Counted from the stretch's first letter, positions 16,939 through 25,530 are shown. The stretch is DNA of 64,000 nucleotides from Clostridia bacterium (GCA_017428385.1 JAFRQX010000046.1:231502-295501), one strand, 5' to 3'. The notes: generated by a model from the letters alone, not told the origin. Numbers and translations are program-made.

Positions 16939-17925
16939 TTATTCGAACTCGATGGTGGCGACGGGCTTTTCGGAGATATCCCACAGGACGCGGTTGACAC
17001 CGTCAACAGTGGAAATGATGCGATCCCGCATGGTGCAGAGCACGCTGAAGGGGATTTCCGGCACGGTGGCGGTGACGGCATCCACAGTATTGACAGCACG
17101 GATGATCACTGCCCAGCCCATGTAGCGCTGGCCCTTGCCGTCCACATACTTGATACCGGTGGACTGGAAATCGGGAATGGTGCAGAAGTACTGCCACGGA
17201 ATCTCGGGCAGCTTGCCGATCTCCTCACGGACGATGGCATCGGTTTCACGGAGCGCTTCCAGGCGGTCACGGGTGATGGCACCGACGCAGCGCACACCCA
17301 GGCCGGGGCCGGGGAAGGGCTGACGGTAAACCATGCCGTCCGGCAGTCCCAGTTCTTTACCGACAACGCGGACTTCGTCCTTGTAGAGCAGTTTGACGGG
17401 CTCGACCAGTTCAAACTGGAGGTCGTCCGGCAGGCCGCCGACATTGTGGTGAGCCTTGACGCCGACGCTCTCTGTAATATCAGGATAGATGGTACCCTGT
17501 GCAAGGAAAGCGATGCCATCCTGTTTGCGGGCTTCTTCCTCAAAGACACGGATAAACTCGGCACCGATGATCTTGCGCTTCTGTTCGGGATCGCTGACAC
17601 CAGCCAGCTTGTCCAGGAAGCGGTCGACTGCATCCACGTACACCAGGTTGGCTTTCATCTGGTTGCGGAAAACTTCGATAACCTGTTCGGGTTCACCTTT
17701 GCGGAGCAGGCCATGATTGACATGCACGCATACCAGCTGCTGGCCGATGGCCTTGATCAGCAGGGCAGCGACAACGGAGCTGTCCACACCGCCGGAAAGA
17801 GCCAGCAGAACCTTTTTGTCACCAACCTGTTTGCGGACTGCTTCCACCTGCTCGGCGATGAATGCCTGCGCGAGGGCGGGAGTCGTAATCCGTTCCATGC
17901 TTTCGGGCCGTTTGTTGCTATCCAT
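16939..17925 (-). CDS. guaA: GMP synthase, ATP-pyrophosphatase subunit only (no glutaminase domain)
   Basis: 328 residues. The P-loop SGGVDSS (44-50) of N-type ATP pyrophosphatases is present, then the GMP synthase dimerisation domain with 'GQPFPGPGL'-type (here RQPFPGPGLGVR) and 'IKYVDGKGQRYMGWAV'. It ends EKPVATIEFE. Typical bacterial GuaA is about 510-525 residues with an N-terminal class I glutamine amidotransferase domain. Here the protein begins about where that domain would end, and no amidotransferase gene lies in the 570 bases upstream or elsewhere in the window. It should aminate XMP to GMP using ammonia, or a separate GuaAa-type subunit encoded elsewhere, as in archaea. Confidence 0.9.
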   Translation of the reverse strand: MDSNKRPESMERITTPALAQAFIAEQVEAVRKQVGDKKVLLALSGGVDSSVVAALLIKAIGQQLVCVHVNHGLLRKGEPEQVIEVFRNQMKANLVYVDAVDRFLDKLAGVSDPEQKRKIIGAEFIRVFEEEARKQDGIAFLAQGTIYPDITESVGVKAHHNVGGLPDDLQFELVEPVKLLYKDEVRVVGKELGLPDGMVYRQPFPGPGLGVRCVGAITRDRLEALRETDAIVREEIGKLPEIPWQYFCTIPDFQSTGIKYVDGKGQRYMGWAVIIRAVNTVDAVTATVPEIPFSVLCTMRDRIISTVDGVNRVLWDISEKPVATIEFE

Positions 17926-17974
17926 TTCTTATCCTCCAATCGATCCGTTTATTCCATAGGGGAATACATGCACA

Positions 17975-18003
17975 AGCATAGGAAAAGACGGGAAAAGTGT
18001 CAA
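17975..18003 (-). promoter_or_regulatory. Probable guaA promoter
   Basis: On the minus strand: TTGACA (18003-17998), 17-base spacer, TATGCT (17980-17975), about 50 bases before the guaA ATG. No purine riboswitch was recognised in this leader. Confidence 0.5.
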
Positions 18004-18162
18004 TCGGAAAACATGACAAAAGCATGAAGCAATTCTTATAAAAGAATGATTTTTTTCGGGGAATGCCATTGACAGAAGGCAAAAAGGTCCTGAAGACATG
18101 CTTTTTTTGCCTGAAAGACGAACTTTTTTGACGGAGAAACAGAAGACGTACATTATTTTTTG

Positions 18163-18191
18163 TTGACAAGACAGGGGGAAGAGCGTAAACT
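18163..18191 (+). promoter_or_regulatory. Promoter of the T-box leader
   Basis: TTGACA (18163-18168), 17-base spacer, TAAACT (18186-18191). Transcription would begin near 18198, at the 5' edge of the T-box structure. Confidence 0.7.
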
Positions 18192-18197
18192 TCCGAT

Positions 18198-18456
18198 AAA
18201 GGCCTTGAAGGAGAGGGCAACGGGTATCGGCTTTCAGAGACACGGCGGTTGGTGCAAGCCGTGGGAAGAGCCCGCGAGCTGTAGCTCCAGAGCCGGAAGG
18301 AAGAAAGCGAAGGCGCAAGTAGAACCTTCCCGTGACTGCCGCGTAAGGGCATAGAACCTGTTGGGGTTCAAGAGTGGCGGTGATGAGCCGCAATTTGAGT
18401 GGTACCGCGGGCTATTCAAGCTCGTCTCAAAGTCTAAACTTTGGGACGGGCTTTTT
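18198..18456 (+). promoter_or_regulatory. T-box riboswitch with intrinsic terminator
   Basis: The conserved T-box AGTGGTACCGCG is at 18398-18409. Its ACCGC can pair with GCGGT (18377-18381) as antiterminator. The terminator is a 13-bp helix (18420-18432 with 18439-18451, including G-U pairs) followed by T5. A Stem III hairpin is seen (GAACC 18354-18358 with GGTTC 18365-18369). The distal Stem I loop is CACGGC-GGTTGGTGCAA-GCCGTG (18241-18263). Such leaders sense uncharged tRNA and permit read-through when the tRNA is uncharged. The specifier codon could not be fixed by hand; 18309-18322 (GAAGGCGCAAGTAG) is the most likely area. Confidence 0.88.
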
Positions 18457-18498
18457 CATTATCTTCACTTCGTTCAGGATGACACGGGAGGTAAGATC

Positions 18499-20796
18499 AT
18501 GGCACAGATGACGGGACTGAATTACAAGATTCAGGAGATGGCTCACCGGATCCGGGAGCTGCGGGAAATTGAAAACTTCACGATTGCTGAAATGGCAATG
18601 AAGACCGGCGTGACCGAGCAGGAGTATATCGACTGCGAACTAGGCCGCTCCGACCTGAACTTTGCGTTTCTGTATCGCTGCGCGCTTGCCTTCGGCGTCG
18701 ACGTCGGAGACATTATCGAAGGTTCCAGCCCGAACCTGAACTCCTTTACCGTGACCCGGCGGGGCGAAGGCCAGCGGATTGAGGAAGCCCATGACATGAT
18801 TTACTACAACATGGCGGCTTCCTTCCGGAACAGGATCGCGGAACCGCTGTATGTGCAGGCTGCCTACAGCGCGGACGCGGAAAAGGAAGACATCAAGCTG
18901 ACCACCCATGAAGGCCAGGAATGCGATATCGTCATCGAAGGCCAGCTGAAGGTGCAGGTCGGCGAGCATATCAGCGTGCTGAATCCCGGCGACTCCATCT
19001 ATTACGATTCCGGTACACCCCACGGCATGATCGCTGTGGGCGGCAAGGACTGCCTGTTCTATGCCATCGTCCTGAACCCCACCGGCGCCCCGATCCCGGA
19101 ACTGACCCCGGAAAAGGCCGTGCCCGGCACTGCCCTGCAGGAGTTCCCGGCAGAGAACGGCCGTACCCGTGTCTGGCACCGCTACGCGGACGTGGAAAAG
19201 GACGAGAACGGTACGCCCGTGAAGATTGCCTTCAAGAACACCGAGAAGTTCAACTTTGCCTTTGATGTGATCGACGCCATCGCGGATGAAGTGCCGAACA
19301 AGCTGGCGATGCTCCATCTGGACAAGGATAAGAATGAGCACCGCTTTACCTTCAACGACCTGAAACGCGCTTCCAACCGTTGCGCGAACTATTTCAAATC
19401 CCTTGGCATCAAAAAGGGAGACCGGGTGCTGCTGGTGCTGAAGCGGCACTACCAGTTCTGGTTCTCGATCCTGGCCCTGGAAAAGATCGGTGCCATCGGT
19501 ATTCCGGCGGTGGCCCAGCTGCAGGAGCACGATTTTGAATACCGGTTCAACGCGGCCGGCATCAAGGCCATCATCTGCACCGCGGACGGAGATACCGCCC
19601 ACCAGGCAGACCTGGCCGCCAAGAACGCACCGAGCCTGGAGCTGAAGCTGATCGTGAACGGAACCCGGGAAGGCTGGCATACCTTTGATGAGGAATACCA
19701 GATGTATTCCACCCATTTCCACCGTACGGATGATACCCCCTGCGGCGACGACCTAATGCTGATGTATTTCACCTCCGGCACCACCGGTTATCCGAAGATT
19801 GCCGCCCACAGTTACAAGCATCCCCTGGGACACCTGCATACCGCCAAGTACTGGCACTGCGTGAACCCGAACGGCCTGCACCTGACGATTTCCGATACAG
19901 GCTGGGCAAAGGCCGGCTGGGGCAAGATCTACGGCCAATGGCTGTGTGAGGCTGCCATCTTCGTGTATGACTTTGACCGCTTTGACGCAGCGGATATCCT
20001 GCCGCTGTTCGCGAAGTACCATATCACCACCTTCTGTGCACCGCCCACCATGTGGCGGATGCTGATCAAGCAGGACCTGAGCAAGTACGACCTGTCTTCT
20101 GTGACACATGCGTCCAGCGCCGGCGAAGCGCTGAACCCGGAAGTGTTCCGGCAGATCGAGAAGCAGACCGGCCTGCAGGTTATGGAAGGCTTCGGCCAGA
20201 CGGAGAGCACAATGATCATCGGCAACCTGGCAGGCGCAGATCACAAGCTGGGTTCCATGGGCAAAGTGGCGCCGATCTACAAGGTGGCGCTGCTGGATCC
20301 GGAAGGAAAAGAGGTTCCCGTCGGTACCTCCGGCGAGATCTGTGTGGATATCTCCAACGGTATCCCGATCGGTCTGTTCCGGGAGTATTACCGGGACGAG
20401 GAAAAGACCAAGGAAGTTATGCACGACGGTTGGTATCATACCGGTGACGTGGCCTGGTGCGATGAAGACGGCTTCTACTGGTATGTGGGCCGCGCGGACG
20501 ACGTGATCAAGTCCAGCGGCTACCGGATCGGACCGTTCGAAATCGAGAGCGTAATCATGGAACTGCCCTACGTGCTGGAATGCGGCGTCAGCGCTGCGCC
20601 TGACGAGGTCCGGGGCCAGGTGGTCAAGGCCAGCATCGTGCTGACCAAGGGTACTGAGCCCACGGAAGAACTGAAAAAGGAAATCCAGAACTACGTCAAG
20701 CAGCATACCGCTCCCTACAAGTATCCCCGGATTGTTGTGTTCCGTGATGAACTGCCCAAGACGGTTTCCGGAAAGATCCAGAGGGCACTGCTGTGA
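18499..20796 (+). CDS. HTH-cupin-acyl-CoA ligase fusion under T-box control
   Basis: 765 residues, starting at ATG 18499 with GGGAGGT eight bases upstream. Residues 12-73 form an XRE-type helix-turn-helix. Residues about 118-195 form a small cupin ('GQECDIVIEGQLKVQVGE ... GTPHGM'). Residues about 230-765 form an AMP-forming acyl-CoA synthetase with 'YFTSGTTGYPK' (423-433), GQTE (566-569), TGD (648-650) and catalytic Lys759 in PKTVSGKIQR. The ligase resembles the medium-chain/aryl acid (ACSM-like) group. It should activate a carboxylic acid as its CoA thioester; the HTH and cupin parts may sense the acid or its product. The upstream T-box suggests a link to amino-acid supply. The Nudix gene overlaps its stop. 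Confidence 0.88.
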   Translation: MAQMTGLNYKIQEMAHRIRELREIENFTIAEMAMKTGVTEQEYIDCELGRSDLNFAFLYRCALAFGVDVGDIIEGSSPNLNSFTVTRRGEGQRIEEAHDMIYYNMAASFRNRIAEPLYVQAAYSADAEKEDIKLTTHEGQECDIVIEGQLKVQVGEHISVLNPGDSIYYDSGTPHGMIAVGGKDCLFYAIVLNPTGAPIPELTPEKAVPGTALQEFPAENGRTRVWHRYADVEKDENGTPVKIAFKNTEKFNFAFDVIDAIADEVPNKLAMLHLDKDKNEHRFTFNDLKRASNRCANYFKSLGIKKGDRVLLVLKRHYQFWFSILALEKIGAIGIPAVAQLQEHDFEYRFNAAGIKAIICTADGDTAHQADLAAKNAPSLELKLIVNGTREGWHTFDEEYQMYSTHFHRTDDTPCGDDLMLMYFTSGTTGYPKIAAHSYKHPLGHLHTAKYWHCVNPNGLHLTISDTGWAKAGWGKIYGQWLCEAAIFVYDFDRFDAADILPLFAKYHITTFCAPPTMWRMLIKQDLSKYDLSSVTHASSAGEALNPEVFRQIEKQTGLQVMEGFGQTESTMIIGNLAGADHKLGSMGKVAPIYKVALLDPEGKEVPVGTSGEICVDISNGIPIGLFREYYRDEEKTKEVMHDGWYHTGDVAWCDEDGFYWYVGRADDVIKSSGYRIGPFEIESVIMELPYVLECGVSAAPDEVRGQVVKASIVLTKGTEPTEELKKEIQNYVKQHTAPYKYPRIVVFRDELPKTVSGKIQRALL

Positions 20797-21266
20797 TTGA
20801 TTCCACGCTGTGCTATCTTTACCGCGGGGATGAGGTGCTGATGATGCACCGGACGCGGAAAAAGAATGATATGAACCACGACAAGTGGGTTGCCATCGGC
20901 GGCCGATTTGAGGACAAGGAAAGCCCGGAGGACTGCGCGCTCCGCGAGGTGTGGGAGGAGACCGGGCTGACCATGACCTCCTGGCGCTACCGGGGGATCG
21001 TGACCTTCGTCAGCGACCAGTATGAAACGGAACGGATGCATCTGTTTACTTCCGATGAATACACGGGCGAACTGACGGATTGCGACGAGGGTGAGCTGGT
21101 CTGGATGAAGAAGAAGGATCTGGATGCCCTACCCCAGTGGGAAGGCGACCGGATCTTTCACAGGCTGCTGGATGAAGAGATCCCGTTTTTCTCCCTGAAA
21201 CTTGTATACAACGGCGAGAAACTGCTGTCCGCAGTGCTGAACGGGAAACAAAATCTGTACAAATAA
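20793..21266 (+). CDS. Nudix hydrolase (MutT-like), GTG start
   Basis: 157 residues. It starts at GTG 20793, overlapping the previous stop by four bases (GTGA), with AGAGGG upstream, so translation is coupled to the ligase. A complete Nudix box is present (GRFEDKESPEDCALREVWEE followed by TGL). It belongs to the 8-oxo-dGTP diphosphatase-like group found in Firmicutes; the true substrate is unknown. Being in the T-box transcript, it should share the amino-acid-responsive control of the ligase. Confidence 0.85.
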   Translation: MIDSTLCYLYRGDEVLMMHRTRKKNDMNHDKWVAIGGRFEDKESPEDCALREVWEETGLTMTSWRYRGIVTFVSDQYETERMHLFTSDEYTGELTDCDEGELVWMKKKDLDALPQWEGDRIFHRLLDEEIPFFSLKLVYNGEKLLSAVLNGKQNLYK

Positions 21267-21302
21267 TACAGGCACTTCTAACCTGATAAAAGATTGCAAG
21301 GC

Positions 21303-21331
21303 TTGACAAATAACGGATTGTGATGTTAAAT
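21303..21331 (+). promoter_or_regulatory. Promoter of the glycosyltransferase gene
   Basis: TTGACA (21303-21308), 17-base spacer, TTAAAT (21326-21331). Confidence 0.65.
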
Positions 21332-21398
21332 TAGCCCGTTACGTGTTTTTGTGTGTGACAGGGCCGGTGCCCTGTGGGTTTGTAGGAGGAAAAGGAAA

Positions 21399-22709
21399 GT
21401 GGAGTTCATCAGGATACTCCTTGAAACACTGGCGGGGGTATGCAGCTTCTTTCTGACATTCATCATGGTCTATCAGATCGTGATTGGTTTTTTCGGTTTC
21501 AAAAAAGCAAAGAAAGATTATGCTGATCATGATCCGGAATCCCGGTTCCTGGTTTTGGTTCCCGCTCATAATGAGGAGAAAGTCATCGGGGATATCATCC
21601 AGAATCTGAATGATATGGACTACCCCAAAGAATTGTACGATTTTTATATTATTGCCGATAACTGCACGGATAACACAGCCGAAGTGGCCCGGAATCTCGG
21701 TGCGAACGTGATCGAGACCTGCAAGGAATCCCCGGACGCTCCGACCGGTAAGCCTATTGCCCTGAAGAAGGCGCTGCAGGCTATCGGCGACTATCAGGAC
21801 CGCTATGATCTGATGATGATCTTTGACGCGGACAACCTGATGGATACCAATATGTTCCGTGAAGTGAACAGCCAGTACCTGGACAAGGGTAAGCCGGATT
21901 TCATCCAGTGCTACCTGGGCGCCAAGAACAAGAAGGGCGTCGTGGCCTGGTTCTACTACACCGGATATACGCTGACCAACCGCTTCTTCGACCTGGCCAA
22001 ATACCGGCTGGGCCTGAACTGCGCCATCGGCGGTACGGGATTTGCGATGACCACGTCCTACCTGTATAAGCGGGGCGGCTGGACCACCATGTCCCTGACA
22101 GAGGACTTTGAAATCCAGGTAGAAGCGACGCTGGAAGGCCGCCGGATCCTGTGGAACCATCATACCCGGGTGTATGACGAAAAGCCCACCTCCCTGCTGG
22201 CCTCCATCCGGCAGAAGATCCGCTGGGGACAGGGTCACTGGTATGTGGCGCTGCACAACACCGGCAAGACGTTCCGTGCGCTTTCTGACGGAAGAATCAG
22301 CTTCTGGGAGTTCCTGAGTCTGCTGACCTATATGTACAGCATCGCGGCTTACGTGGTGGCGGCTGTGCAGCTGGTGGTGACCACCGCGCTTTGCCTGGTG
22401 GTGCCCGGCAGACCATTCTTCGATATTTCCCTGAGCGGCCTGATGGTTGGCGGCCTCCTGTTCGGCTATACCTACCTGTTCCTGTTCTATGTGGCCGACT
22501 GGATGGATAACAAGATTCCCTTTAGTATCCGGACTATTCCGGTAATGATCGGCGGTTTCTTCGCCAACCTGATCGTGGGTCTCTTCAATGAGATTGTGGG
22601 CCTGATCCGCTGCGGCGATCAGCAGCACTGGGTGAAGACCGAGCATGCCATCGAAGCGAAGACCGTGGAAGAGCGGCAGCAGATCCAGCTGCACGGCAAG
22701 GCTGCATAA
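21399..22709 (+). CDS. Membrane glycosyltransferase, family 2
   Basis: 436 residues from GTG 21399, chosen because GGAGGAAAAGG lies directly upstream. One N-terminal membrane helix is followed by a GT-A domain with 'VPAHNEEKVIGD', the metal-binding 'FDADN', 'LTEDFEIQ' and 'RQKIRWGQGHW' (QxxRW-like). Three or four C-terminal membrane helices follow. This is the architecture of processive beta-glycan or polysaccharide synthases and of glucan/N-acetylglucosaminyl transferases. The product cannot be named. It has its own promoter and a strong terminator. Confidence 0.85.
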   Translation: MEFIRILLETLAGVCSFFLTFIMVYQIVIGFFGFKKAKKDYADHDPESRFLVLVPAHNEEKVIGDIIQNLNDMDYPKELYDFYIIADNCTDNTAEVARNLGANVIETCKESPDAPTGKPIALKKALQAIGDYQDRYDLMMIFDADNLMDTNMFREVNSQYLDKGKPDFIQCYLGAKNKKGVVAWFYYTGYTLTNRFFDLAKYRLGLNCAIGGTGFAMTTSYLYKRGGWTTMSLTEDFEIQVEATLEGRRILWNHHTRVYDEKPTSLLASIRQKIRWGQGHWYVALHNTGKTFRALSDGRISFWEFLSLLTYMYSIAAYVVAAVQLVVTTALCLVVPGRPFFDISLSGLMVGGLLFGYTYLFLFYVADWMDNKIPFSIRTIPVMIGGFFANLIVGLFNEIVGLIRCGDQQHWVKTEHAIEAKTVEERQQIQLHGKAA

Positions 22710-22722
22710 GAAAGACATCATA

Positions 22723-22752
22723 AAACCGGGATGCGAATGCATCCCGGTTTTT
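22723..22752. terminator. Bidirectional terminator between the glycosyltransferase gene and pyrH
   Basis: AAACCGGGATGC pairs with GCATCCCGGTTT around GAAT, with T5 on the right and an A-run on the left. It can serve both convergent genes. Confidence 0.85.
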
Positions 22753-22765
22753 GTATGCGGTTGAA

Positions 22766-23476
22766 TCAGGGATGAACGAAGGTGCCGATATCGCTGCCTT
22801 CCAGGACCCTGAGCAGGTTTTCCGGATCATCCAGGCCGAAGACCCGAACCATGGGAACCTTGTTCTCCGCGCAGAGCGCGAAGGCGGAAGCATCCATGAC
22901 CTTGAGGCCTTTAGCCAGGGCGTCGGTGTAGGTGATGTCCTTGATCAGGGTGGCGGTGGGATCCTTCATCGGGTCGGCGGTGTAGACACCGTCGATATTC
23001 TTGGCCATCAGGACCGCGTCCACTTCCATTTCAATGGCACGGAGCGCCACGCCGGAGTCGGTGGAGAAGAAGGGGTTGCCGGTACCGCAGGCGAAGAGCA
23101 CCACCCGGCCTTCGGACAGGTGACGGCGGGCAGCCATGGCATTGAAGGGCTCGGCAAAGCGGTTCATATCCACGGCGGACTGCACGATGGCATCCAGGCC
23201 GGCTTTGCGCAGGGCGTCCGCTACGCACAGGCAGTTGATGACCGTGCCCAGCATACCCATCTGATCGGCGGTTACCGCGTCCATATTTGCCGCGGGGCCC
23301 TGACGGCCGCGCCAGATGTTGCCGGCGCCGATGACGATGCCGACTTCCACACCCATATCATGCATCCTGCGAACGATGGATGCGACTTCGTTAACTTTTT
23401 CAAAATCAAAGAGATCGGAGCCGGATTTGAGCGCTTCACCGCTGAGCTTCAGCAGGATCCGGTGATATACAGCCAT
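22766..23476 (-). CDS. pyrH: UMP kinase
   Basis: 236 residues. It has the amino-acid-kinase fold signatures of bacterial PyrH: 'LKLSGEAL' near the N-terminus, 'VIGAGNIWRGRQG', 'NRFAEPFNA' and 'DGVYTADPMKDP'. It phosphorylates UMP to UDP with ATP in the cytoplasm. The start at 23476 (MAVYHRILLKLSGE) follows GGGAGG. In most Bacillota pyrH sits with rpsB-tsf-frr; here it stands alone, so the usual cluster is split in this genome. Confidence 0.95.
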   Translation of the reverse strand: MAVYHRILLKLSGEALKSGSDLFDFEKVNEVASIVRRMHDMGVEVGIVIGAGNIWRGRQGPAANMDAVTADQMGMLGTVINCLCVADALRKAGLDAIVQSAVDMNRFAEPFNAMAARRHLSEGRVVLFACGTGNPFFSTDSGVALRAIEMEVDAVLMAKNIDGVYTADPMKDPTATLIKDITYTDALAKGLKVMDASAFALCAENKVPMVRVFGLDDPENLLRVLEGSDIGTFVHP

Positions 23477-23561
23477 ATAATGCCTCCCAAATGTATTTTT
23501 AACAGTATAACATGATTTCGGCCCCGGGAAAAGAGGCGAATGCCACGGATCATCCAGGGGG

Positions 23562-24062
23562 TCAGACCCATTCTTCCGTATTGCTTGCTTCTGTGATGCC
23601 ATATCGGCGGTATATCACTTCTTTTGCCTTCATGACCTGGCTGTATCCCACATCGCCCCAGTTCAGGAGGGCGGCGGCTTTTTCCGGGGCAACCAGCAGG
23701 CGGTCGTAGGTTTTGCCGTTATCAGGATCCGGCTGCTTTTTGCCGATTTTCCGGATCAATGCCGCCATCCTGACCTGGGCATATGCGGGTGTGCCGTTTC
23801 CTTCGTTCACCAGCTGGTAACCGATATATACGGGCGTTTCGATCTCTGTATTCACTTCTTCCAGAAGCTCGCGGCGGCAGGTGCTTTCTATTCCGTTATC
23901 ATAGACCTCGGGACGGCCGCCGGCCAGCGAGTATTTGATTCTGTCCGGTTTCTTTTCAACACGCAGCATGACGCGGCCTTCCCGGTCCAGCATGATGCAG
24001 TATACCTGCCGGACTGCCATTTCCGCCGGTACAGCTTCCGCGACCCAGTCGATTTTTGTCAT
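23562..24062 (-). CDS. Nudix-family hydrolase paired with the macrodomain gene
   Basis: 166 residues from ATG 24062 (MTKIDWVAEAVPAEMAVRQ), preceded by GGGAGAAG. It contains 'SLAGGRPEVYDNGIE' and 'RRELLEEVN', a Nudix-like box in which the terminal glycine is replaced by Asn and the spacing is altered. The start is 16 bases after the macrodomain stop, so the two form an operon. Given that partner, ADP-ribose or another NAD-derived pyrophosphate is a reasonable substrate guess. A longer open frame upstream is only overlap with the macrodomain gene. Confidence 0.75.
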   Translation of the reverse strand: MTKIDWVAEAVPAEMAVRQVYCIMLDREGRVMLRVEKKPDRIKYSLAGGRPEVYDNGIESTCRRELLEEVNTEIETPVYIGYQLVNEGNGTPAYAQVRMAALIRKIGKKQPDPDNGKTYDRLLVAPEKAAALLNWGDVGYSQVMKAKEVIYRRYGITEASNTEEWV

Positions 24063-24078
24063 GCGTACTTCTTCTCCC

Positions 24079-24849
24079 TTACGCGAGCAGATCCTGCCAT
24101 ACAGCCAGGCTGCTGCCTTTCGGCACAGTAAAGATGACCCGCCGGATACAGGTTTCCTTCTGCAGGAATGCAGCCGCCGTCCGGAAGGTAATTTCAGCTG
24201 CGCGATCCTGCGGAAAACGGGAACCGTCGGAGAGACTGCAGAAGGCAATGGAGTGCAGATCATTGTTTTCAGCAAGCTCCAGGCAGGAGCGACAGCAGAA
24301 GGCCAGCAAGGCTTCTGCTTCTGCAGTAATATCGCCCTCAATAACCGGTGCAACTGTATGCAGCACATATCTGGCGGGAAGATTGAAGCCGGGAGTGATT
24401 TCTGCCCGTCCTACAGGCTCTTCCCGGTCCTGCATCAGCTCATGACAGGCCAGGCGCAGCTGAACACCGCTCATGGTATGGATGATATTGTCAATGCAGT
24501 CGTGGCAGGGCTGAAAGCATCCCAGAAGCCGGCTGCTGGCCGCATTGACGATGGCGTCACATCTGAGAGCTGTGATATCTCCCTGCCAGAGGACAAGCCG
24601 GCTGTCTTTCGCACAGGGCGGCAGGCTTTCTGCCTCCACAATCCCTTTTTCTTCTGTCATTTCCCGCAGGAAAGCGTCCTGAACCTGAAGGAATTCCTCT
24701 GTAACAGATACCGGCGGGCGGACATTCATCAGGCTGCGTAAAAGCCGCCACTGGCGATCCGGCGTATAAGGAAACACAGGGTACTGATACTGCGGCATTT
24801 CCTCCAGCAGCGCACGGATCAGCCAGACCCGTCTTTGCTTCTGATTCAT
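24079..24849 (-). CDS. Zinc-type macrodomain, protein-ADP-ribose hydrolase
   Basis: 256 residues with an N-terminal helical extension of about 80 residues, then a macrodomain: 'LWQGDITALRCDAIVNAAS' (87-105) and 'GCFQPCHDCIDNIIHTMSG' (110-128). The C-x4-H-x-C arrangement (Cys111, His116, Cys118) is the zinc site of the SirTM-linked macrodomains of staphylococci and streptococci, which remove mono-ADP-ribose from proteins. No SirTM, GcvH-like or lipoate-ligase gene is seen next door; a Nudix gene follows instead. It lies divergent from the TfoX-like gene at 25076. Confidence 0.85.
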   Translation of the reverse strand: MNQKQRRVWLIRALLEEMPQYQYPVFPYTPDRQWRLLRSLMNVRPPVSVTEEFLQVQDAFLREMTEEKGIVEAESLPPCAKDSRLVLWQGDITALRCDAIVNAASSRLLGCFQPCHDCIDNIIHTMSGVQLRLACHELMQDREEPVGRAEITPGFNLPARYVLHTVAPVIEGDITAEAEALLAFCCRSCLELAENNDLHSIAFCSLSDGSRFPQDRAAEITFRTAAAFLQKETCIRRVIFTVPKGSSLAVWQDLLA

Positions 24850-25075
24850 TCGCTTTCACGCACCCTTTGCAGATGTTTTGATGAACACTCCATTCATATT
24901 AGCATGTTACCCGGGACAGGACAAGAATCCGGCAGAAGATTGGCGGATCACATACTGTATATATCAGTCGTATCCGGCTTTTTTCATACTTTCGGTAGGT
25001 TCCTGTTCTCCTGAGTTTATGATATGATGAAATATAACTGATTCAGCGCATGAAAGTGAACAGGGGAGACATGAT

Positions 25076-25390
25076 ATGGCGTCGAGCAGGGAATACCTGG
25101 ATTTTATCCTGGAGCAGCTTTCGGGTCTGGAGAATGTGACCTGGAAGGCAATGATGGGGGAGTACATCATTTACTGGCGTGGAAAGATCGTCGGGGGGAT
25201 CTATGACGACCGGTTCCTGGTGAAGCCCACAAAATCCGCCGTCGCGATGATGCCGGACGCTGAACGGGAGCTTCCCTATGAGGGGGCAAAAGAAATGCTG
25301 CTGGCAGACGTGGACAACCGGGAGTTCCTGGAAGAACTGCTGGAAGTCATGTATGATGAGCTTCCGGCACCGAAACAAAAGAAGAAGTGA
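25076..25390 (+). CDS. TfoX N-terminal domain protein
   Basis: 104 residues. The pattern 'YLDFILEQLSGLENVTWKAMMGEY ... VGGIYDDRFLVKPT' is the single-domain TfoX/Sxy N-terminal family. In gammaproteobacteria Sxy controls competence; the short stand-alone versions in Firmicutes have no known role. GGGGAG lies about nine bases before the ATG. It stands alone, with 226 bases of non-coding sequence upstream. Confidence 0.85.
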   Translation: MASSREYLDFILEQLSGLENVTWKAMMGEYIIYWRGKIVGGIYDDRFLVKPTKSAVAMMPDAERELPYEGAKEMLLADVDNREFLEELLEVMYDELPAPKQKKK

Positions 25391-25530
25391 ACCCAGGGGA
25401 GGAGAGCAAAAAGAAACCGCATAAATCGACTCTACGGATCGTGGATTCCGCCTTTCCACCATATTCTACGGTTCGTGGGTGTGAATGAAAAACAGACAGC
25501 AGGATAATCAATCCCGGAAGGAGGAATACG

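Noticed and set aside
18069..18110. A second TTGACA (18065-18070 region) and a GGCAAAAA/TTTTTTTGCC pairing upstream of the T-box
   Set aside because: No -10 at proper spacing and the pairing is mostly A/T with a long loop; not convincing as promoter or terminator.
17926..18160. Purine riboswitch in the guaA leader
   Set aside because: No conserved three-way junction or loop-loop motif could be recognised in the minus-strand leader.
18309..18322. Reading GGC (Gly) or GCA (Ala) as the T-box specifier codon
   Set aside because: The Stem I internal loop could be folded in more than one way by hand, so no amino acid is assigned.
24850..25075. Possible small gene or RNA between the macrodomain and TfoX-like genes
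   Set aside because: No frame with a ribosome site and no stable hairpin was found; it probably holds the two divergent promoters, which could not be placed firmly.
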